Shown here: positions 1 to 11,930 of the stretch, in pieces
Numbering within the stretch: position 1 is the first letter of the stretch
Layout: every line of letters starts with the position of its first letter
NCBI GenBank assembly: GCA_026018925.1
Contig: JAKSZU010000006.1
Span: forward strand, 194,116,449 to 194,180,448
Length of the DNA: 64,000 nt
Direction of reading: 5' to 3'
From: Tupaia tana
Lineage: Eukaryota; Chordata; Mammalia; Scandentia; Tupaiidae
Notes under the pieces: model-generated
The model's database searches: none
What the model was told of the DNA's origin: nothing
Seen by the model: only the letters and a program-made list of their open reading frames with translations
Position numbers and translations under genes: made by a program

Positions 1-1151
1 CTTCTTTATTAGCAATTTGTAAAGAACTGGGATCTCACACAGCTGCGTGCAACTCAAAGATGTACCAAGCAGAGAATAAATTTCCTGCCCACACAAATTC
101 AAGGCAAAAAAACCTCAAGCTGTCTTATATTATTCTGACAGCCCAAGCAAGGTTTCTTATTTTTCTCATAAAGAAACTTGACAAAAAATCACAAAAATTC
201 TTCACTGTGTAGAATTTTTATCTTGTTAGATTGGTAGAGCTGATACTTGTTTTAGGAGATACTGAAGACTCAGAGTTAAAGAATTTTACAGATCTCACTC
301 TGGCAATTGGACAAATAAAAGTGCCAAGCTGACTGACTTGTTGTATGATCTTGACAGTCTGCTTACTCTCCTCTCCAAGAAGCAGTCCAATAGATACAAG
401 TACATCATACTCACAAGTGTAGTATACTCACAGTTAAGGACCAGGTCAAAGTATCCAGGCCTCCTTGAACACACCTGGAACCCACCTCTTGTTTTCAATG
501 GACAGCAATTGGAAAAGGGTATTCAACAGAAGTACTTCTGCATGTAGCTCCATTTTACTGGAACCCATCTTTACAGAACACTGAGATGACTACCAAAATC
601 TAGTAATCACAGTAGAGCTAAGTACTAGGTAAAGGCCAAGGATCTTATTTATGGGCATTAATTATGTGAGAGGCACTTAACATTATTAAGCAGATGTATA
701 TTCATTTATACTCTGACTTTTTCCACAGGGATATAAAGTTGCTTAGAAGAAAACAGAGTAAGTGGGGACACCATACAATAGGAATAAAAGATGAAGTCAG
801 AGGAAGGTGTTATGTATTGTACACAGGTCCACTTCACTTGCTAGGAGTGGGTTGCAGACTTAGTTTGAAATTCTCACTGGCCAATGAATGAACTCTTCAG
901 ATGGTTCACAGTATCCAAAAGATAAAAGCAAATGTATTGCTTTCAGACACCTAGCAATTCCTAGTACTGAGACCCAAGGGAGATTATTTCCCCTCATGAG
1001 TTTGTGAAGGTGAGAAATTTAAATGTATTATAGGGATAATATACAGCAACCCATATATGCTTAATATCCCAAGCCTATCTCTGAGCTCATTCTTCAGAGC
1101 CCTATATATGCAATGAACAGCAGAATGGTATCCAAATTACTACTTGATTAA
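1..1151. other. Intergenic, nothing recognised
   Basis: AT-rich single-copy-looking DNA. The short ORFs here have no recognisable motif or codon bias, and no repeat family was assigned. Confidence 0.6.
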
Positions 1152-1163
1152 AAGACGTTCAAC

Positions 1164-1397
1164 TGAGACCAGTAGATGGCGTAATGATCACATTGCTGGA
1201 CTCCCACATAATCACCTGCGGTTTAAGTCCCAGAACTGGTGACTTGAAACTCACATCTGGTGTGTATGTGTACTTGCCAATAATTCCAAGAGGAGAATGG
1301 AGGAGAGTGGTGTTGCCATCTCCTGGGGGCTGATTTCTCACTTTCTGGCTCTCTGTCTTTCCAGCGAGTTCACACACCTATCTAAAAAAAAAAAAAA
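1164..1397 (+). mobile_element. tRNA-derived SINE (lineage family), full length
   Basis: The tRNA-like head begins gaccagtagatggcgtaat, followed by the family body (ggaggagaatggaggag, tgatttctcactttctg) and an A tail. It is flanked by imperfect 12 bp duplications, aagacgttcaac (1152-1163) and aagatgttcaac (1398-1409). Confidence 0.9.
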
Positions 1398-1609
1398 AAG
1401 ATGTTCAACCACTCAATATTTCTTCAGCTGTCCAGTAAAGCCAACTTTGGCATGAAGCTAAGGCTTAAAGCAGAAGTGAATCTTCTCATCTCCTCTTGAA
1501 AATGAACATTAAAGTGTGCCCACTGAATGAGACCAGGCCCCCAAATCATCTTCTATCTACCATACTATGTGGAGTAGGAGAAAGAACAGGGGATAACTAA
1601 CCTGAGAAA

Positions 1610-1990
1610 TAGAGTGGTTAGCTGAGTTAGAAACCACCTCAAACTTAGAGGCCTAAAGCAATTACGGGGTTGACTGGGCTCAGTTGGGTGGTTCTCACTC
1701 AGAGGCTCTCACACAGTTACAGTCAGACAGGAACTGGGGCTGGAGTCATCTCAAAGGCTTCCTGACACCTATATCTGATGCTTGATGCTAGCTATCATTT
1801 GGAACTGCAGCTGCACTGTTGGCTGGAATCCCTACAACAGGCCCCTCTAGGAACAGTGGGCCTTCTTACTGTATGACATCTGGGTTCTCAAAACATCTCT
1901 TGAGAGACAGGAGGAGAGAAAAAGGGAGAGGAGAAAAAGGAGGAGGCGGAAAAGAAGAAGGACTAAAAAAAAAGAGATACCAGGTGGAAG
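1610..1990. repeat. Old interspersed-repeat remnant, family not assigned
   Basis: The stretch around accacctcaaacttagaggc, with following CT/GG-rich segments, resembles an ancient mammalian LTR-like repeat. I could not assign a family. A purine-rich run follows at 1908-1975. Confidence 0.3.
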
Positions 1991-2014
1991 TCGCCTTTTA
2001 AAAATATTGCCTTT

Positions 2015-3840
2015 AAAAATAAGCTTTATTTTGGAATAATTTCAGATGTACAGAAAACTTGCAAAGAAAGTACAGAATGTCTGTACATCCCTCACCCAGT
2101 TTCCCCTAATGTTAGCATCTTTCCTTACCGTGGTACATTTGCCAAAACTATAAAATCAATATTGGTTCATAAATATTAAACTCCAAACTTTCCTAGCATT
2201 TCACTAGTTTTTCCATTAGTGTTCCTCCCCCCACCCTCTCCCGTTCTATGATTCAATCCAAGATCACACATTGCATTTATTCTCATGGCTCCTTAGTCTT
2301 GTTAAAAGAAAAACTTCATACAATTTAATTTCGTGGAGTTTAATTGAGCAAAACGATTTAAATTTGGGACTCTGGAATGGCTTACAAGGGACTCTGGGTA
2401 GCCTTCTGGTCAAGGGATATCTATGTGTGGAAAAGGGAAAATGACCTGTGTAGGAAAGGAAAATTATATATAAAACCAGAAGACGGGATTGAGGTAGATA
2501 AATAATTGGATTGGTTTGATCTTGATGTTTGCCTGCATTAACACAGTTCAAAAGGTGGGCCGTCTGTGATTGGCTGAAGTGTCGCTGCTGTGAGTGGTTG
2601 TAACTTAGCAACTTACTAAGGAAGCAGACCTCCATGTGAGGTTGTGGTTTGTTTGTGAAACTAAAGAAGGAGTATGGAGGCTTTGTCAGGCCAATATACT
2701 TTAACAGTCTCCTCCAGTCTATGACAGCTTCACACTCTTGTTTTTCATGACTTTGATAGTTTTGAGGTATATTAATAAGTTATTTTGCAGAACGTTCCTC
2801 AAATTAGATTTGTATGATGTCTTCCACATGATCAGACTGAGGGAATATGTTTTTGGAAAGAAGACAACTGGGGTGAAATGCTCTTATCACCATTTCACAC
2901 CTGGGGGTACGTGATACTGATGTGATATCATGGGTGATGCTGACTTTGGTCACTTGGTTAGGGGATAATGTTTGCTATGTTTCTTCCCAGTAAAATTGTT
3001 CTGTTTTTCTCTTTTCATATTTTACCCTTTGGAAGCAAATCACTGAATCTAACCTCACACTCAAAAGGGAAAGGAGAGTCTAAACTCTCCTGCTACCTGG
3101 ATGGGTAGTATCTATATGTGTTATTTAGAAGTCTTCTGTTTGGAAGATTTGTTTCTCCTCCTTCATTTATTTATATTAGGGTGAACTGATGTGTATTTAC
3201 TTCATAATTTGGGTTAGAATCCAATATTATACTATTTATTTTATTGCTCAAATTGTTCCAGCTTTGGGCGTTGGAGGTTTTTCAGTTTGGTTTCTGTGTC
3301 CCTTTGGCATGCCTCCAACCTTTCATTTTCTGAACACTTCCTTGCATTCCAGTACTTTAAGATCTACAGGCTCACTTTCCCTATCCTACCCTGAACTCAA
3401 TTATTAGTATAGGGAGCTCTGGTTTATTTTATTGGAGAATAGTATTGTGTTGCTTCTAATGTGTGGCTTCATCATATAGTCTCTCCGTTGGTTGAGAAAC
3501 AGATACAGTGGTCCACTCAAGATCAAAGGGGAAGGGACACAGTTTCCATAACTTAATGGGGAAGGAGGAAGGTGGCATTTTTTTTTTCTCATCGTCATTT
3601 TAATTTTTATTTCTCTGCTTACTTGTGACCATGAGAGTCTCTTCACATGCATATTAGTTTTCCAGGAATCCCTCCTTTGTCTTTTCATCTCATAGGGAAT
3701 CAATTTTTCCCAACCCTATGTACTAATTGAATCATGCTTTTCCCATTGCTTTAAAGAGCCACTTCTACTATGCACATACACACTGGGATTTTATTTTTGA
3801 GGTCTTTATTTTGTTACAGATTTGTTCTATTTATCTCTTT
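2015..3840. repeat. Ancient L1 (L1M-type) 3' region, interrupted
   Basis: A long tract collinear with my recollection of an L1M 3' end. It includes the blocks cttaccgtggtacatttgcc, the Phe/Leu-rich pyrimidine segment near 2760-2860 and the stretch around 3235-3330 (ttgctcaaattgttccagct). It is split by the LTR at 2300-2706. The boundaries are approximate and the orientation was not settled. Confidence 0.55.
2300..2706. mobile_element. Solo LTR of an endogenous retrovirus, inserted in L1M
   Basis: A 407 bp unit beginning TGTTAAAAG and ending CTTTAACA, so TG...CA with an inverted-repeat terminus. It is flanked by the 4 bp duplication GTCT (2296-2299 and 2707-2710). The L1M sequence resumes exactly at both edges. 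A 4 bp duplication suggests a class I (ERV1) origin. A TATATAAAA-like box occurs near 2466. No internal retroviral genes are present. Confidence 0.7.
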
Positions 3841-4705
3841 CTACACCAGGAAGGTGGCATTTGAAGAGAAGTCTTGGGCTAGAGATATTCTCGAAGGCAT
3901 TTGGAAAATACAAGCTGTCTCAATTGGTAAGAGCATTTCAATGAGGTGAAATTTGAGCAAAGACTTAGAAGAAGTGAGGAAGTCAGCAATGTGGCTATCT
4001 GTGAGAGGAGTGTCCAGACAGAGGTAACAGTTAATACGAAGCCTTACAGTGAGACCATACTTGATGATTTGAAGGAACAAGCAAAGGGCCGCTGTAGCTA
4101 ATGAAGAAAATGTGATGTGGAGAATTAGAGAAAATGAGACGGAGAGGTAAAAGAAAGAGGGCAGATTATATAGAACCTGGAGAATATGGTAAAGATTTGG
4201 GTAAACAGTCATTACAGGGTATGGGGTGGAAGATGACATGATCTAATTTATATTTTAAAATCACCAGTATGGTTACTCTGTTGAGAATTGACTTCAGGAG
4301 ACAAGCTAGGAGGGAAAGCAGTTAGGATGTTATTGCAGTCATATACACAGACCAGGGCAATAGCATTGGAGGTGGTACAGATGTGGTTGGATTCTGAACA
4401 TCTTCTGAATTTAGAACTATTAGAATTTCCTGCTGGATTGGAGGTGGGATAAAAGAGAAAGAGGGAAATCAAGAATGTCTTCAAAGCTTGGCCTGAAAAA
4501 CTGCAAAATTAAAGGTGCCATCAACTGAGATGGAGAAGACTATGAATAAAGCAAAGGCTAAGAACCTATTTTGGAAATGTTCGTTTTCAGGTGTCTAGAA
4601 GATATCAAATAGAGATGACATGAAATCCTTGGGTATACATTATCTGGAGTTCAGGAAAGGCATCTGGGATGAGAATGGATGTGACTGCTTATAGATTAGC
4701 ATTTA

Positions 4706-4883
4706 TTTATTTATTTATTTAAAGAATTATTTAATTTAACTTTATTTATATTTGACCAGAAAGGGACAGAGTGAAAGAGAGAGAAAGAAAGTGAGAAAAC
4801 AAGCCACCAACTCCAGGACTCGTACCATGGTTGGCCACATGAAAGTCCAGGGCCCTTAACCACAGCACCACTGGCTGGCCCCT
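4706..4883 (-). mobile_element. Older short tRNA-SINE subfamily copy
   Basis: On the minus strand it reads ggggccagccagtggtgctg, then a tRNA-like B-box region, and it ends in an A/T-rich tail. The middle section of the young family is absent. The duplication is gattagcattta (4694-4705) versus gattagtattta (4884-4895). Confidence 0.75.
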
Positions 4884-4902
4884 GATTAGTATTTAAGGTC
4901 AT

Positions 4903-4945
4903 AATTATTGGGTTGTTGGGAAAGTCATCATTTCCCAATGATTTA
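4903..4945. repeat. Mariner MITE end fragment
   Basis: ttgggttgttgggaaagtca matches, with substitutions, the terminal repeat of the full palindromic MITE at 20002-20071. Only short ends remain. Confidence 0.4.
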
Positions 4946-6059
4946 TTAGATCATCAAGGGAGGGAAGCAAGGCCTGATCCTTGGGGGTTCTCCACCATTA
5001 AGGAAAAGAAATCATCTAAAGAGATTGACAAGGAATAACCAATAAAATAAAATTAAAAGCCAAGAGTGGGTGGTGTCTAGGAAGCAAGTGAATAAGGAAT
5101 GTGTGTAATTGTGAAGATCCATCAACTGTCAAATGATGTCGCTAACCTCAATAAGATGAGAAACTAAGCATTGGGTTAAGCAATATAAAGATGATTGATT
5201 TTTCTCGACAAGAGCCAGTCAATTGGCATTACTGGGGCAAAAGGCTGAGTGTAGTGGTTTTAAGAGAGAAGTTGAGAAGAAGAATTGGACATAGCATAGG
5301 TATCTCTTTGAGGAATTTTGCTGCAAAGAGAAATACAAAATGTTGTGGTAATAAATGGAGGGAAATGAATTCAAGGGAAAGTTTACATGCCTGTAAAAAT
5401 AAGTCAGGAAAAAGGAAAAAGCTGATGATTTAGAAGGGAGGTGGCAAATTACTGAGGTGATGTCCTTGCAGAGGGGAGGATGCCTGGAATCTGGTGCACA
5501 AGGTTTAGTAGGAGCACATGTAATTCCTCTGATTCTAATTACAAGGCAATGTGTGGGGGTGCATAGGCTGGCATTTTAATGTGGTGTTAGGAGTCAATTG
5601 AAATTCTCTAATTCATTTTTTTCAGAGAAGTAGAATGCTAAATTATCAGCTGAAATTGTGAATGTGAGAAGGTGTGTTAAGGTTTGAGGAATGAAGAAAA
5701 GGTGTAGTCTAGGCACTTGTAAAGTGGGTGACTGGATTAGGGACATGCAGTATAAGTTCTTGGCGTTTCATTGGGCTACCTTAAGGTTGTTGCAGTAAAC
5801 TCTAAGTGAGGTCAGTCAATGTGGTTGTGTTTCTCTCCAATCTCCTTTAAGGGCTGGTGCTGAGTAGGCAGAGATGGTTTTAACCAGGGTATGATGAAAT
5901 GAGAGATGGGTAATGGAGATAAGAATGCAAGCAAGGGAGTAATTATTATAACTATTTATGCTGGGAAAGGAGGAGAGTGAGGATACATTAAGGGAGTGAA
6001 AACAATGTAAAAGGATCATTAAGTTGAATGTTGTGGTGGGCACAGAGCATCAGAGTACC

Positions 6060-6820
6060 ATACATGAGGGCTACCCTTCACTCTGAGTGACCCTCCCTGC
6101 TAGTGAAGTCCAGCTTTATTGATATGCCGATCAGACAGCCAGTTCCTGTTCCCTTGAGCTGGGAACTTCCTAGGAATAAAACCAAGATAGAAGCTTGAGT
6201 GAAAAGGAAGACAGAAATATCTGAAGTATGTATATTCAGTAATATTTTGAAGATTAGACAGGGTAGTCAATAAAGCGCTTTGTGTAGTAAATGCAAAGAT
6301 GACTTTCATAGAACTTTTTTTTTTTTATAACAGTTTTCAAGAAGGCTTCTGACATGCTAAGGCACAATGCTAACATTTAACTTAACACTGTCTTCTGCTT
6401 GTCCCACCAAGGGTGGGATCAATGCCTATTGACCCACAGTTTGTTTGGATGCTGACATAGAAAGCATCATACATGTACCAAGAGAGTATGAAGAGGTTTA
6501 TTATTCACACACCCAGGCTTTCAGGAGAACAGGACAGTTACCCAGGCCAGGCTGCAAATGGCTGGTGAGAAGGAAGGAGTGAAGAGAGTATGTGCATGGT
6601 CAGGAGGCTGGAACAGAGTAGGGTAGACTTCCTTGTATGGAAAAGGGATATACAAGCTTTCTCATCGGTTGCCTTGAGGTGGGGTAAAAGGGAGGAGAAA
6701 GAGTAATGGGACTTAAGGGCTGTCAAGGTCAAACATAAAAAATTGGATTAGAGTCTTTACTTACCAATATGTGCCACAGATCTATTAGACAATAATTATA
6801 ACATGCTGATTAAAATTTTA
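6060..6820. other. Intergenic, nothing recognised
   Basis: No family or gene was assigned. The antisense ORF at 6538-6732 shows no domain. Confidence 0.5.
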
Positions 6821-6824
6821 AGCT

Positions 6825-7020
6825 TTGGAGTCTGGCTGGATTTTAAATCCTAGCTCTTTAGCTGTTGATCCTTACTAGCTATTTGACCTTAGGCAAATTG
6901 TTTGTTGTCTTTGCCATGTTTTGGTTTTCTCATCAGGAAAGAGGCAACAAAAGTAGTTAATCCCTGGATGTTGTGAGGCTTAATAATGTTGGTAGAGGAT
7001 TTAGCCCAGTTTTGTAGTTC
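6825..7020 (+). repeat. MIR
   Basis: MIR order is visible: tagctatttgaccttaggca, then a ttctcatc...aaagagg segment, then ggatgttgtgaggcttaata. This is the ancient tRNA-derived core SINE. Confidence 0.7.
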
Positions 7021-7131
7021 AACAAGTCACATGGCAATTTCTGAAAATTCTGGGATTAACATTTCCATTTCAGATATTGTCTGATACTGGTTGAACCAGG
7101 TATTGCCAATTCCTTTGAATATTATTTTTCT

Positions 7132-7318
7132 TTTTTAAAAAGAATTATTTCTTTAGTTAATTTTATTTGTTGTTGTTGTTATTATTATCTTAATTTGACT
7201 AAAGAGACAGAGAGAGAGAGTAAGAGAAGGGGAAAGTGAGAAGCAAGCCACCAGGTGCGGGACTCAAACCGTGGTTGGCCGTGTGGGAGTCCAGCACCTT
7301 AACTACCACACCAGCTGC
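7132..7318 (-). mobile_element. Older short tRNA-SINE subfamily copy
   Basis: The minus-strand head is cagcagctggtgtggtagtt, with a near-consensus B-box region (ggtttgagtcc) and an A-rich end. The duplication ttatttttc flanks it at about 7122 and 7319. Confidence 0.75.
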
Positions 7319-7639
7319 TGTTATTTTTCAAATAAATTATTTCTTTTAATTTTAAAGCATTACATACTCACTGCACAAAATCTAACTTGCAAGTTTATGT
7401 TCTGTTCTGTTCAAGTTTCTCTAATAGTTTTATACTGAGAAAATACTGAACTCTAGAAAAATTAGGGAAGGAATCTTAAGCAAGTCAGTTTGTAAAGTAG
7501 AGGTTTCTTTGATTTAGATATTATTTTTGAACTTTAATTTTTCATAGACTGAGTCTCTTGAATCATTGAATATGTTTGGTTTGTTTTGATAAAGTAAATT
7601 TTTCAATATTTCCCTAAGTGTTTATTAGTATCTTCTATA

Positions 7640-7860
7640 TGCTCAACACTCATTCATCAGTTACTGAGTGCCAGCTATGTCTGAAACAATGGGATAAGCC
7701 CTGGGAATTATATACTGTGAATAAGCAGACAGACCCTGCTCTCAGGGGTCTGGTGGTCTAGTGGGGCAGATAAACAGCCAAAGAATCCTACTCCAACAGT
7801 CAGTGTTTTAAATCGCAAAAGACAGAAACCACCTCTGGTTACCATAAGGGGAAAAGGCAG
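7640..7860 (+). repeat. L2 3' end
   Basis: gagtgccagctatgtctgaa, then agaccctgctctcaggggtc, then tctagtggggcagataaaca follow the L2 3' end layout. Confidence 0.6.
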
Positions 7861-7869
7861 TTTGGGAAT

Positions 7870-8890
7870 AATGTTGTGTGCCCACAGAGACCACAGAAAC
7901 TCGAGAGCAATCACACTGAGAAAATGGAAATCAACTAAGGGTGTCTGGGCCCCTGTACAAGATCAAAAGCTGGTCAGGGCATTCCTGCTGCCTTTGCTGA
8001 ATCCTGCCACTGATACTACTGCTAGCACAGGACAGAGCCACTGCACTGTCATGGCCATCAAGAGCCCTTAGCAGCCCTTATGTCCTTCAGGCACTTGCTC
8101 TTAATCAATTGGAGCATCCAATTGGCTGAGTTTATGTCTTATGCCCACAGCCTTGCTGGCGTGTTGAGGAAGTCTGGTAGCTATACTGTAAGGTAGAAAA
8201 TAAATGAACCAAATAGAATTAATATCCACAGCACACAAAGAAAAAAATGCCATGATTGTTAAGTGCTTTGAAGGGTCACTGTGGATAAGGCAGTGGCCTG
8301 AGGACAGAAGTTTATCTCATCTGCAACAAAAATACACAATACTTCTAGTGCTTCATAGTTGCCTCTAGGACTTGAAGTGCTGGTGGCTCTGCCTCTGGGG
8401 AGGTGCCTTCATTCAGGGCACTGTTTCTCACACCTTGTCATTCCTAGGTCTCCTCCTGTGGCCAGAGCTGTGGACCACTTGCACTCACATTTACAACTAC
8501 TCTCTCTTACTTAAACGGTTGTACTTTAAGGATTGCTTCAGTTAATGGGAAGTCACTATCATGTGTCAAAAATAGAAAGTAAAAGTAAGAATAAATACAA
8601 TGAAAGGAAACAACTATGAAGACCTATCTATGGATAGGTACTATGCTGCAGATCCTGAGGCTGGAGCCTACTTTTGGCAAGTGTTAGGTATTGAACACAT
8701 AATGGTAACACTCCAGAGCTGTTTCCTTGACCTTATTAGAATAACTAAGAGAGGATGGAAAAAGGACACATTTTCAAACTCGGCCTTTTAGTGCTTTTTA
8801 AAATGCACTCTGGGCACCATTTAAAATGAACTTTCAGATCATGTTCTATGCTTTGGATGATAAATATTGGAAAGAATGTGGTAAATATTT
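7870..8890. other. Intergenic, nothing recognised
   Basis: No supported gene or repeat. ORFs at 7862-8071 and 8600-8791 have no recognisable motif. Confidence 0.5.
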
Positions 8891-8899
8891 GAAAGAATG

Positions 8900-9060
8900 T
8901 GGGCTTAAAATGGGCAAAACTTTTGTTTGAATTTTTGTTCTCCCACTTCTTAGCTCTGTGGTTTTAAACATGTTACACAACTTTTCTAAGGAGCCTCAGT
9001 ATACTCATCTGTAAAATAGATGCAATGATACTAGTTTTCCTAGTGCATAAAGTAGGTCAG
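8900..9060 (+). repeat. MIR
   Basis: A core-like layout with tgtggttttaaacatgttac followed by cctcagtatactcatctgta and aaaatagatgcaatgatact. Confidence 0.65.
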
Positions 9061-9154
9061 TACTGCCCCAAACTATATTGTTCATACACATTCAAAAAAT
9101 TAGGATGATTGTTAAGGACTTTGCAGAGGCACTGTGCAGCTACTATAATAGAAA

Positions 9155-9288
9155 ATCACCCAAGGATTTTGCTAAAATGTAGTATAAATCCATAGGTCTA
9201 GAGTGAGGCTTGAGATTCTGCTTTCAAATATGAACTCAGATGATGCTGTTACTGGCATTTTGTGGATCACACTGTAAGTAGCAAGGTT
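9155..9288 (+). repeat. MER5A-type hAT-Charlie remnant
   Basis: aaaatcacccaaggattttg, then gaggcttgagattctgcttt, then gatgatgctgttactggcat and ggatcacactgtaagtagca follow MER5A order. Confidence 0.65.
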
Positions 9289-9553
9289 ATTCTGTGTATT
9301 CAATGTGGCAGCTGCCAGTCACAAAGAGCTATTGACCCCTTAGAATGTGGCTAGTACACCCAAGAAAGAAAACTTATACTTCATTTTTAATGAATTTTTA
9401 AAAACTGATACATGGTTCAGTTATTGAAAAACAATTTTTAGTGCATTTGGAATAACTTGTGAATCTATCTGTTCAGCTACTGAATTTATGAAACTGAAAT
9501 AACTGAACATGTATTTCCAATGAAAACTTAATGTCAGAATTGAGATATGCTCA

Positions 9554-9822
9554 AACCTGGAGTCCAAGGAGGAGGAACAGTGGGGATGCGCGAAGTTTCG
9601 GAGGGGTCAGCCTGCGGCCTCAGTCCGTCTGGTGTCTGGAACTACTGGCCGACTCTAACCGGTTTGCGGGTGGGGTGGGGTGGGAGTTCGCCTTAAAGTC
9701 CCAGACAACCAACCTGGAGTCTAAGGAGGAGGAACGGTGGGGATGCGCGAAGGTTCGGAGGGTCCGCCTGCAGCCTCAGTCCGCCTGGTGTCCAGAACTA
9801 CTGGCCGCCTCGATCAGTACCT
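9554..9822 (+). repeat. Tandem L1 5'UTR promoter units, 157 bp period
   Basis: Two copies start aacctggagtc at 9554 and 9711. They share gaggaggaac, ggggatgcgcgaag and actactggccg, and have a 157 bp offset. This is the only CpG-rich patch in the first 25 kb. Tandem CpG-rich units ahead of an ORF1-like start resemble monomeric L1 promoters. Confidence 0.7.
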
Positions 9823-9972
9823 GCTGAGGACTGAGGTTTAATCAGAACATCAGAAAATGGCCTTCCTACCTGACACCTATCAACATACTAAGAAGAATCA
9901 AGTAAAAATAAGATTGGAATACATTTAGAAAAGACTCCAGTGAGAACCACAAAAGGAAGACCTAGAGCTAAA

Positions 9973-10107
9973 TGGGGAGAACTAAAGATCTCACCAGGAT
10001 CAAAACAAAGAGCTCTGAAAACTGGGAAGTTCAAGAACAAGACTCCAAGAGTGAATGACCCAAGGTGAAAAACATGAGGTCATCTCTGAAGAGCAAGACT
10101 GCTAAGT
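9973..10107 (+). pseudogene. Possible L1 ORF1 N-terminus remnant
   Basis: An ATG at 9973 opens a polar, Lys/Ser-rich stretch (MGRTKDLTRIKTKSSENWEV) broken by a stop soon after. The composition and position behind the 5'UTR units fit L1 ORF1. The match is by style and not by a recognised domain. Confidence 0.4.
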
Positions 10108-10199
10108 TACTTTACTCCTCTTTTTTCAATGTCTTACTATGGAAGTTTATTGGCCTTAAACTTGTTGGAAGATTATCACTTGGAGATTTTTCTTCCTTT

Positions 10200-10320
10200 G
10201 AAGGTGAGGAAACTCAGACTCACAGAAGTTAAACGCCTTGCCAAAGGAGTCATGAAGAACAGCACGGTTTACCTTCAGAGTTTAACTCCAGAAGCCATGC
10301 CCTTCAAAGTCAGACTATGA
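10200..10320 (+). repeat. MIR core
   Basis: aaggtgaggaaactcagact followed by gttaaacgccttgccaaagg is a clear MIR core and 3' flank. It lies inside the insertion 9553-11944. Confidence 0.75.
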
Positions 10321-10689
10321 TCCCATGTTGAAGTCATCTATGCTAATATTTTGGGTTCCTGTCACACATTACTTCTGTGAATAGGGAAATATCTGTCAAG
10401 ATTTTGTTCAATTTCTAGATTATGTTTTAATGAGGACACAAGTATTACACACAACAAAACAAATGGATCCATTATTGTTCATCATTTATTTTAATGAAAA
10501 ACACCATCCAAGTGCTGACCCTTCACCTGGCAAAATAAGCTTAGCCATAAGACCTACTCATTTTATCACCGCAACTAAGTACAAAAAATACACTTGGAAA
10601 AGGCTAACTCAAAATATGTAGGAACACTTTCCTTTCACTATATGTCTGGAAGTCAAAGATTTGTCAAAACTTCTTTCAGCGGATAAAAT

Positions 10690-10845
10690 ACAGAATGTTG
10701 TGATCCACCCACTCCCAGTCATCAGCCAGTCTCGGATTACAGGAAGTGATCTCATGGAAGTTTTCCGACTTGAATCCAGAACCTTCCCATGTGGGACTGC
10801 CTTGTAAAGTGTTGCACTTTGTCACTGTGCCACTACTGGGCCCCA
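10690..10845 (-). mobile_element. Divergent tRNA-SINE-like piece
   Basis: On the minus strand it reads ggggcccagtagtggcacag, then a segment ending ggttctggattcaagtc, similar to the tRNA-like head of the lineage SINEs. The body differs. Confidence 0.4.
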
Positions 10846-10849
10846 TATT

Positions 10850-11930
10850 AAGAAATCTTTTAAATGTGATATCCAAAGAATTTTATACATGTGATTTTAA
10901 CGCCATGGCTCTTACAATAAATAATGAACATATTTTCATTTGTTTAGAGGATATCCAACTTATAGGACATGTAAACCAAGCTATTATTGTCAAAGTTATT
11001 CTATTAAATGTTCTCAGCTCTTGAAAATCAGATATCTAGAGAAGAGTCACTGCTACACATTCAGGATTTAAGAATGATGTAACATCTAGCATGTGGGAAG
11101 AATAAATGCCAAATATGAGACTAATCGAGACAGAAGCAGAAAAAGGTCCCAGCTCCCAACATATGTGTGATTAGATTTGTGGACCAGGAATGAGTTGAGC
11201 AATGTAGAATTTCCTGGATTTCTCTTTCCATGTTTTCAGGATATAGAGTTTGACCAGAGGATTGCTGTATTAACTAAGTGCTTTTTCTAAATTCTATCTC
11301 CTCCACTCTTTTGTATGACATAATTTGCTTTAATTAACCAGATGATTTTATAATTCTCCCCCCAAAAAAAGGATTTTATAATTCTGGGAGTCATAATTAC
11401 TAAAAGAAAAGTTTAGCCTATGGTAGCATGCCAACAGGAAGGCTTAAATGCTGGGTCATGAGTGAGAATGACACTTTTTCAAATATGCATTCAGAAAGTC
11501 AGAAAACTGATAGGTAGACGGTAGAAAAATCACATTAAACAGTGGAAGAAGGTGTAAAAAGTGAAAGTCTAATGACACTAGAGAAATTCAGTTCACCTTA
11601 CCTAAGTCTATGAACAACATCGGAACAAACCAAGTTCATTTTAGTGGATTAAATATCAAAAAAATTGTTAAATCCATTTCTTCAATATCCCAAATCTGAA
11701 TACACCATTATATTACCATGCAGAAGTTACAGAAAGAAAAATACCATGAAAAATTAACTGTGAAATTTAGAAGATCTGAATAGACTTTGCAGATTGTATA
11801 GGGGAAAAAAAATGAAGTCATGCAAATTATAAGAAATATATTGATTGAAATTAAAAGGAAAAGAAATGCATGTCCTAATATGAGCATTATGTACTCATGA
11901 TCCAAAAAAATAATTATAAGAAATGATAAG
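10850..11930. other. Unrecognised interior of the 2.39 kb insertion
   Basis: AT-rich with no family recognised. A short duplication, ggattttataattctggg versus gattttataattctcccc, occurs at about 11343-11387. Confidence 0.5.

Larger units (their letters stand above)
3880..6050 (+). repeat. Long purine-rich ancient interspersed repeat, class not assigned
   Basis: The sequence reads like a degraded copy of a common mammalian repeat characterised by the blocks catgatctaatttatatttt, ggatgttattgcagtcat, gccatcaactgagatgg, tggagttcaggaaaggc and gaggaattttgctgcaaag. It is interrupted by a SINE (4706-4883) and probably by a mariner MITE end (near 4905). ORFs on its antisense strand are shadows. Confidence 0.4.

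Noticed and set aside
2264..2635. 123-codon minus-strand ORF
   Set aside because: It lies within the solo LTR and its L1M flank, has no domain, and is not retroviral coding sequence.
3841..4484. Minus-strand ORFs of 132 and 78 codons
   Set aside because: They lie within an old interspersed repeat and have no recognisable motifs.
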